Below, in pieces: positions 59,320 to 64,000 of a DNA stretch of 64,000 nucleotides. Origin of the DNA: Candidatus Nanoarchaeia archaeon (GTDB taxonomy: Archaea > Nanobdellota > Nanobdellia > Woesearchaeales > UBA525). The notes beneath the pieces are model-generated. The model did not search any database. It worked only from the letters and a program-made list of their open reading frames with translations, and was not told the origin of the DNA. The stretch's first letter is position 1. Each line of letters begins with the position of its first letter. The DNA is taken from contig JANQNB010000018.1 in NCBI GenBank assembly GCA_028279755.1, positions 198,611-262,610 of the forward strand. The letters run 5' to 3'. Made by a program: the position numbers and the translations under genes.

Positions 59320-60052
59320 CTACGCTGGGGTCTCCTTCGCGTACCGCGAGCAGCCGGTGATAGAGAAGGCGAGCTTCACGGTCTATGCCGGCGACTTCGT
59401 GGCTTTCATCGGTCCGAACGGCAGCGGGAAGAGCACGCTTGTGCGGCTCGGCCTCGGGCTACTCCCAGTGCAGCAAGGCAAGATCGCGCTGTTTGGCAAG
59501 CCGATCAAGCACTTTGCCGACTGGGGACGCGCAGGCTACGTGCCGCAGAAAGCGACGAGCATTGATTCTACCTTCCCTGCAACAGTTGAGGAAGTTGTCG
59601 GTCTCGGGCTGCTTGCAGAGGCGCGTTGGCCACGACTGCGTGTTGACAAGAAACGTGTCAAGGACGCGTTGCGCCGCGTCGACATGCAGGCCTACGCCAA
59701 GCGACGCATCGGCAAGCTTAGCGGCGGCCAGCAGCAACGCGTCATGATCGCCCGCGCCCTCATCACCAATCCTGAACTCCTGGTGCTCGACGAGCCGACA
59801 GCCGGCGTTGATCAGGCGCACCAGCTGCAATTCTACACCCTTCTCAAGCAACTCAACGATGAAGGTGTGACAATCATCATCGTGACGCACGACCTGACAC
59901 GCATCAGCAAGCACGTGACAAAGGTGGCTTGTATTGACCGACATGTCACCTACCACCAAAGCCACGAGGAATTCTGCTCGTGCGACTACGGCGAGTGGCA
60001 CATGCTCGACCACGCACCAGGGCACTCACATAAGAAGCGAGGCAAGCGATGA
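59312..60052 (+). CDS. znuC: Zinc ABC transporter ATPase
   Basis: 246 residues. The GTG at 59312 overlaps the stop of znuA (GTGCTTAG) and AAGGA precedes it; ATG 59279 is a poorer alternative. Walker A GPNGSGKST, signature KLSGGQQQRVMIARAL, Walker B LLVLDEPTAGVD, and IIVTHD are complete. The C-terminus is His/Cys-containing (SHEEFCSCDYGEWHMLDHAP), a possible metal site typical of Mn/Zn ATPases. Confidence 0.95.
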   Translation: MLSYAGVSFAYREQPVIEKASFTVYAGDFVAFIGPNGSGKSTLVRLGLGLLPVQQGKIALFGKPIKHFADWGRAGYVPQKATSIDSTFPATVEEVVGLGLLAEARWPRLRVDKKRVKDALRRVDMQAYAKRRIGKLSGGQQQRVMIARALITNPELLVLDEPTAGVDQAHQLQFYTLLKQLNDEGVTIIIVTHDLTRISKHVTKVACIDRHVTYHQSHEEFCSCDYGEWHMLDHAPGHSHKKRGKR

Positions 60053-60840
60053 TCGAACTCTTCACCTACGGCTTCATGCAGCGCGCGCTCGTGACAGGCT
60101 CGCTCGTCGCCATCGCCTGCTCGATCCTCGGCATCTTCCTCATCCTGAGGCGCTACGCCCTGATCGGGGAAGGCCTGGCCCATGTCAGCTTCACAGGAAT
60201 CGCACTTGCATTCTTGACAGGCTGGATGCCGCTTCCTGTCACCTTGGCAGTGACAATAATCGGCGCATTGGCAATCCAGCAATTGACGCGGCGCGGCATC
60301 AAGGGAGATGCCACGATCGGCATCACCTATACGAGCATCTTCGCCATCGGCCTCCTCTTCGTCAGCATGAGCAACCGGATCAACGTTGACCTCTTCAGCT
60401 ACCTGTTCGGCAACATCTTGGCGATCAGCACCACTGATCTTGTGCTGAGCAGCATCCTCGTGCTGCTCGTCCTGGGAATAACGGCGCTCACCTATCGAGA
60501 ACTCCAAGCCCTCTGCCTTGACGAGGAAAGCGCGAAGATCAGCGGCCTGCCAGTCAACGCGCTCGACACACTCCTGCTGGTCCTGACAGCAGTGACTGTC
60601 GTCCTCGCAACACGCGTCGTCGGCATCCTGCTCGTGACTGCCTTCCTCATCATCCCTGCCAGCGCCGCCCTCAACCTTGGAAAAGGTTTCAAGATGACAA
60701 TCCTCATCGGCGCGTTCATCGGGCTCGTGAGTAGCATCCTCGGAATCACCCTTGCAGCCATCTTCGATCTTGCGCCAAGCGCGACGATCGTGCTCACCAA
60801 CACACTCTTCTTCCTCGTGACACTGTTTCGAAGGCCATAA
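60049..60840 (+). CDS. znuB: Zinc ABC transporter permease
   Basis: 263 residues with about eight helices of the ABC-3 family: LFTYGFMQRALVTGSLVAIA, SILGIFLILRRYALIGEGLA, HVSFTGIALAFL and DEESAKISGLPV (cytosolic coupling segment). The ATGA overlap with znuC shows coupled translation. With the SBP and ATPase it makes a complete importer for Zn, possibly Mn. Confidence 0.95.
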   Translation: MIELFTYGFMQRALVTGSLVAIACSILGIFLILRRYALIGEGLAHVSFTGIALAFLTGWMPLPVTLAVTIIGALAIQQLTRRGIKGDATIGITYTSIFAIGLLFVSMSNRINVDLFSYLFGNILAISTTDLVLSSILVLLVLGITALTYRELQALCLDEESAKISGLPVNALDTLLLVLTAVTVVLATRVVGILLVTAFLIIPASAALNLGKGFKMTILIGAFIGLVSSILGITLAAIFDLAPSATIVLTNTLFFLVTLFRRP

Positions 60841-60882
60841 GCTTTAAAAACACGTCTCGGGTCTCGCCTATCTGCGCATATC

Positions 60883-60970
60883 TATGCCGCGGTCGCATAC
60901 GCGTCAAGCAAGCTTGACGGTCGCGCCCTCGTCATACGGCAAACCCTTTTCGCTATGCCGCGGTCGCATA
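60883..60970. repeat. Duplicated 5' end of tRNA-Ser plus hairpin
   Basis: CTATGCCGCGGTCGCATA occurs at 60883-60900 and again at 60953-60970, where it spans the first 15 bases of tRNA-Ser. Between the copies, CGTCAAG-CAAG-CTTGACG (60901-60918) is a perfect 7-bp hairpin. TATGC...GCATA inside each copy is itself an inverted repeat. The first copy has no 3' half, so it is a fragment and not a second tRNA. Confidence 0.8.
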
Positions 60971-61076
60971 GTCTGGTATTGCGCAGGATTGCTAAGTACC
61001 CTGGTGCTTCAGAGTACCGGCAATACCGTAAAGATCCTGTCCCTTTGGGATCGTGGGTTCAAATCCCACCCGCGGC
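60956..61076 (+). tRNA. tRNA-Ser (GCT) with a 39-nt intron
   Basis: Acceptor GCCGCGG pairs with CCGCGGC, D-stem GCA/TGC, anticodon stem CAGGA (60983-60987) with TCCTG (61034-61038). The loop TT-GCT-A is followed by an insert at 60994-61032 and A38. The anticodon GCT (60990-60992) reads AGC/AGT. The extra arm TCCC-TTT-GGGA is type II, and the T-arm is GTGGG-TTCAAAT-CCCAC. G at 61076 is the serine discriminator. Intron position 37/38 is canonical. Confidence 0.95.
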
Positions 61077-61128
61077 GTTCAACATCAAGTATTTATACAA
61101 TCCATTTCTCGCGTTATTTGGTGATATT

Positions 61129-61944
61129 ATGAAAACATGGCTGATTACAGGAGCAAGCAGCGGTTTTGGCAGGCATCTCGTCGAAGTTGCGGCAGAAAAC
61201 GGCGACAAAGTCATCGCGACCGCAAGAAAGGTGGATGCGATTGCAGACCTGACGAAGAAATATCCAGAGCAGGTTACAGCCTTGCAGCTGGATGTGACTG
61301 ATGACGCAAGCATCGCGACAGCTGCCAAACAAGCAGGCAAGATCGACATCCTGGTCAACAATGCTGGCATCGGCGCGGTCGGCGCGATCGAAGAAACACC
61401 CATGGAACAGGTCGACAAGCTGTTCGACGTCAATGTCAAAGGCGTGCTGCGCGTCACGCAAGCCTTCCTGCCCGCCTTCCGCGAACAGAAGAGCGGCCAC
61501 ATCATCAACTTCTCAAGCGTCGCAGGATTGTTCAGCATGCCGGGCTTTGGCATCTACTGCGCAAGCAAGCACGCAGTCGAAGCCATCACTGACGCCTTGG
61601 GCGGCGAGCTCGCAGAATACAATGTTGCAGTCACAGCGATCGAGCCTGGCGCTTTCAACACGAAATTCGCTGGCGGCGGCAATGTCGTCGAAGCGCCGGA
61701 AACAGACCATTACAAGAACAGCGCTGGTGGCACGCGCGCATTCCTGCAAGGCTTTGCAACAAAGGGTGCGCCTGGCGATCCACGAAAAGCGGCAGAGCAC
61801 ATCTACAAGATGACGCAGATGGAAGAAAAGCCGCGACGACTCCCGCTCGGCGAGGATGCCTGGAAATGGATGTCAGACCGGGTGAAAGAATTGGAGTCCC
61901 AGCTCTTAGGGAATGAATCGCTCACTCGTGGCACGAACCTGTAA
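61129..61944 (+). CDS. Short-chain dehydrogenase/reductase
   Basis: 271 residues: TGASSGFGRHLVEVAAENGD (NADP-type glycine motif), NNAGIG, the catalytic Ser in INFSSVAG and the Y-x-x-x-K in YCASKHAVEAI. The classical SDR plan is complete. Oxidoreductase of unknown substrate. TATA AGTATTTATACAA is about 35 nt upstream. It lies 53 nt after tRNA-Ser on the same strand; it may have its own promoter. Confidence 0.95.
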   Translation: MKTWLITGASSGFGRHLVEVAAENGDKVIATARKVDAIADLTKKYPEQVTALQLDVTDDASIATAAKQAGKIDILVNNAGIGAVGAIEETPMEQVDKLFDVNVKGVLRVTQAFLPAFREQKSGHIINFSSVAGLFSMPGFGIYCASKHAVEAITDALGGELAEYNVAVTAIEPGAFNTKFAGGGNVVEAPETDHYKNSAGGTRAFLQGFATKGAPGDPRKAAEHIYKMTQMEEKPRRLPLGEDAWKWMSDRVKELESQLLGNESLTRGTNL

Positions 61945-61977
61945 AAATATAAAAGGAAACGTTTTTTCTTAACAGCT

Positions 61978-62613
61978 ATGAGGCTGGCGAGCTATCTCCT
62001 ACTCGGCATCGTTCTTACGGTGATCGCTGCTTCCTGCAACCATCTCCATCCAGGCGGCGTGACCAAGCAGGACCGGGCTGAGGCAGCCAACGATCCCAGC
62101 ATCTGCCTGAAAGCGTCAGTGCCTGACGTCTGCCTCGCGGGCGTCGCCATTGTTAACTGCAACGCCCAAGCCTGCGAGATGATTGCTGATCCACAATCCA
62201 AGACCCTGTGCCTCAGCAGGATGGACGGCTGCGCACCTGAAAAAGATGATGAAGAGTATGGCATTATCGAGAGGGACGGCAATCTCTATCTTAATTCCAA
62301 ACCAGGAGAGGTACTTTCTATAAAGACCGAGGACCTGCCAGCATGGGCGCGCGGGCAGATAGCCACTGTGGGCGCCACGATCGCTGTGGTCGGAACCCCG
62401 GATTCGATCGTGGAAGGGGATAGCAATGTCCTTCTTGATGGCCTCCCTATCGCGAGACTGGGAGACGCGACTGCGCACGGCGGGGAGATCGTCGAAGGCT
62501 CGGACAGGATCTTCGTGAACGGACAGCCAGTGGCATTCATCGGTGGACAAGCAGTGGACCCTATGATTTCAGGCACGGTGCCGAACGTCGGCGGACCGAT
62601 AACGCACAACTGA
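61978..62613 (+). CDS. PAAR-motif lipoprotein
   Basis: 211 residues. Lipoprotein signal LLLGIVLTVIAASC. The mature N-terminal part is Cys-rich (CLKASVPDVCLAGVAIVNC, CEMIADPQSKTLCLSRMDGC). From about residue 135 comes a PAAR-type beta-cone: SIVEGDSNVLLDGLPIARLG, DATAHGGEIVEGSDRIFVNG, QPVAFIGGQAVDPMISGTVP and NVGGPITHN. PAAR proteins cap the spikes of type VI secretion and related injection machines in bacteria; here it would be membrane-tethered. No other spike or sheath gene is in the window. Confidence 0.85.
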   Translation: MRLASYLLLGIVLTVIAASCNHLHPGGVTKQDRAEAANDPSICLKASVPDVCLAGVAIVNCNAQACEMIADPQSKTLCLSRMDGCAPEKDDEEYGIIERDGNLYLNSKPGEVLSIKTEDLPAWARGQIATVGATIAVVGTPDSIVEGDSNVLLDGLPIARLGDATAHGGEIVEGSDRIFVNGQPVAFIGGQAVDPMISGTVPNVGGPITHN

Positions 62614-62634
62614 CCTGAGACTGCCAGAAACCGT

Positions 62635-63105
62635 CTACACCTTCGCGAACAACACCACGTAGTTCTTGCCGTAGTACTTGGCGCATTTCGGACACGTTGT
62701 ATAGAAGAAGTAGAGCTTCTTCACTTTCTTTTTCTTCGCCGCAACGTACGTGTCCATTCCTGCGATCCATTGCTTCATGTCCTTGAACGGGCCTTCGAAC
62801 ACTTTCGCGAGGAAGGTTCCAGAGATCGTCGCCACCTCCCCACCCGGCACTTTCTTTGTGACAGCGACGTACAGGTCGCTGCCCCAGGGCGATTTCTCGT
62901 CTGACAAGCAGAGGATCTGCTTGGGTTCGGCCTTCGCCTTCTTCACTTTTGTCCAGACCCGCGTGATCACCTTGCCGAAGTTGATCGGGATGTGGAACAG
63001 TGCTGTGATGTGGTCTTTCACGAACAGCTTGTTCTTCCATTTGAAGGTCTTTCCGTCCCAGGGCTTGGGATCAAAACGCGGGCAGCAACCAGTCTCGTTT
63101 TCCAT
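62635..63105 (-). CDS. Conserved hypothetical protein (GyrI-like-sized)
   Basis: 156 residues: TGCCPRFDPKPWDGKTFKWK, LFHIPINFGKVITRVWTKVK, FLAKVFEGPFKDMKQW and a C-terminal FFYTTCPKCAKYYGKNYVVL. The 'CCP.FDP..WDGK ... TTCPKCAKkYGkNYVV' pattern is a widespread bacterial/archaeal family, sometimes just called hydrolase, that resembles GyrI-like small-molecule binders. Function unknown. The 3' end is convergent with the PAAR gene. Confidence 0.85.
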   Translation of the reverse strand: MENETGCCPRFDPKPWDGKTFKWKNKLFVKDHITALFHIPINFGKVITRVWTKVKKAKAEPKQILCLSDEKSPWGSDLYVAVTKKVPGGEVATISGTFLAKVFEGPFKDMKQWIAGMDTYVAAKKKKVKKLYFFYTTCPKCAKYYGKNYVVLFAKV

Positions 63106-63197
63106 CGAACATCACCATTCTCCACAGAATTGTTCGGGTATTTAATGCTTTTCCATCAACATAACCATTTTATAGGCCAGGCCATCGCCTACACCAT

Positions 63198-63752
63198 ATG
63201 AAGTCTGTGACTGTGAAAACATCCAAGCAATTGCATGCCTGGTTCGACAAGCACCACGCCACTGAATCAAAGGTCTTCCTGATCTCGTGGAAACGCCATA
63301 CCGGCAAGCCCTTTCTCACGCATCGCGAACAGATGGAAGAAGCGATCTGCTGGGGCTGGATCGACACGACACTCAAACGGATCGATGACGATCGGTATGG
63401 TCGCACTTTTGTCAAACGCGGCCCGAAAGGGAAATGGAGCACGAACACGATGGGCTATGCAAAGCAGCTCATCAAAGAAGGAAGGATGCAGCCAAGCGGC
63501 CTGCGAGCCTATGAGCGAGGCCTGAAACAGCCGATCGCAGACTCCTCAGAAGGGAAAAACATGACGATGCCTCCGGAACTGAAAAAAGCCCTTGCAACAG
63601 ACGCTGTGGCCAAGAAGAATTTTTCCTTGTACCCACCCTCGACAAAGAAAGTCTTCTATGCCTGGATCGCGAGAGCCAAGCGTCCGGAGACAAAGAAAAA
63701 AAGGCTCGCCGCCTCCCTTGACCTGGCACGGAAAAAACAGAAACCATTCTGA
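63198..63752 (+). CDS. YdeI/OmpD-associated-family protein
   Basis: 184 residues. SKQLHAWFDKHHATESKVFL, HREQMEEAICWGWIDTTLKR, RYGRTFVKRGPKGKWS and the C-terminal LYPPSTKKVFYAWIARAKRP are typical of the YdeI/OmdA family. The role is poorly known (linked to bacteriocin/antimicrobial peptide protection in bacteria). Probably acquired or shared with bacteria. Confidence 0.92.
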   Translation: MKSVTVKTSKQLHAWFDKHHATESKVFLISWKRHTGKPFLTHREQMEEAICWGWIDTTLKRIDDDRYGRTFVKRGPKGKWSTNTMGYAKQLIKEGRMQPSGLRAYERGLKQPIADSSEGKNMTMPPELKKALATDAVAKKNFSLYPPSTKKVFYAWIARAKRPETKKKRLAASLDLARKKQKPF

Positions 63753-63802
63753 ATCAGAGTTTCTAGATAAAACATAAAAAGGGTGTAAGCGAGGAAAGGG
63801 CT

Positions 63803-64000
63803 ATGAGGTGGACAGTCCTTCTCCTATTGCTACTGCTCCCGAGCGTCCTTGCAGACACTGCACCAGACCAGGAACTCTATGATTTCGACAGGCTCACGCT
63901 CAAGCTCGAGCTGGGCAACCAGCTCACCATCGTGCCGGAAGGCGCGGGCATGCGCATCGACGAAGTCACTGCAGACCTGAGCTGGTTCCCCAGGGACACG
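63803..64000 (+). CDS. Exported protein, N-terminal part
   Basis: 66 codons to the window edge. GAGGAAAGGG lies a few nt before the ATG. A signal peptide RWTVLLLLLLLPSVLADTAP is followed by a beta-rich part (LTLKLELGNQLTIVPEGAGM, RIDEVTADLSWFPRD). The 'YDFDRLTLKLELGNQLTIVP ... ADLSWFP' pattern reminds me of the N-terminus of secreted transglutaminase-domain proteins in DPANN, but the rest is missing. Confidence 0.75.
   Translation, partial: MRWTVLLLLLLLPSVLADTAPDQELYDFDRLTLKLELGNQLTIVPEGAGMRIDEVTADLSWFPRDT

Noticed and set aside
60955-61128. N-terminal extension of the SDR protein
   Set aside because: It would translate the tRNA-Ser gene. The Rossmann motif begins right after ATG 61129.

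Overview
The window reads as a compact archaeal chromosome, most likely a DPANN archaeon of the Woesearchaeota/Pacearchaeota type. The archaeal evidence is: AT-rich TATA boxes about 25-30 nt upstream of many start codons (leaderless genes) mixed with a few GGAGG/GAGGTGAT sites; two tRNA genes with introns at position 37/38; and NreA, NucS, Dph6, TtuA-type thiolase, tandem Lrp and PhoU-AbrB proteins. The narrower placement is inference. It rests on bacterial-type gyrase B together with Cys-rich secreted proteins carrying a 'C-DTDGG ... GTVT ... DFC ... EYYC ... GC..G.C' module and DxND calcium-type motifs, which I associate with those lineages. Genes are dense, often overlap by 1-14 nt, and convergent pairs share stop regions.

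Layout. 1-7.8 kb holds information-processing and housekeeping genes: topA (partial), gyrB, PhoU-AbrB, a cold-shock protein and dph6. 7.9-21.3 kb holds two large exported proteins, a 2571-aa Cys-rich repeat glycoprotein with a dockerin-like pair and a 1379-aa S8 protease lipoprotein, separated by a membrane protein and a tRNA thiolase. 21.2-26.8 kb is a MacB/LolCDE-like ABC operon headed by a PadR regulator with its own palindromic operator. 26.9-44.4 kb is mixed: ATP-grasp-like protein, PEP-utilising swivel protein directly behind tRNA-Thr, nitroreductase, kinase-like protein, tandem-Lrp regulator, M50 protease, NucS, NreA, a lytic-transglycosylase membrane protein, E1-like protein and a DEAD-box helicase. 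44.4-47.9 kb is a distinctly AT-rich accessory island with a TIR-like effector, a trypco2-like protein and small membrane proteins. 47.9-50.6 kb holds a HEPN/MNT toxin-antitoxin pair flanked by a lipoprotein gene and the 3' remnant of a paralogue, then a wHTH/7TM pair and a cluster of micro-ORFs. 50.6-57.4 kb holds PspC-GIN, KamA-like radical SAM, lipoprotein and unknown genes. 57.4-60.8 kb is a zinc-type ABC transporter (SBP, ATPase, permease) divergent from a NikR-like regulator, with a dyad operator between them. 60.8-64 kb has tRNA-Ser(GCT), an SDR, a PAAR lipoprotein, a YdeI-like protein and the start of an exported protein.

Most notable observations: two tandem small paralogues (44 and 51 aa) with a conserved FF-x-EVV-x-NSL core; a 169-nt nested hairpin beside them; an SLT plus SPOR-like protein and a PAAR protein in an archaeon; the TIR/trypco2 AT-rich island; the tRNA-Thr/PEP-swivel tandem; and the insertion scar around the HEPN/MNT module. 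All assignments are from reading the sequence; no database search was run.
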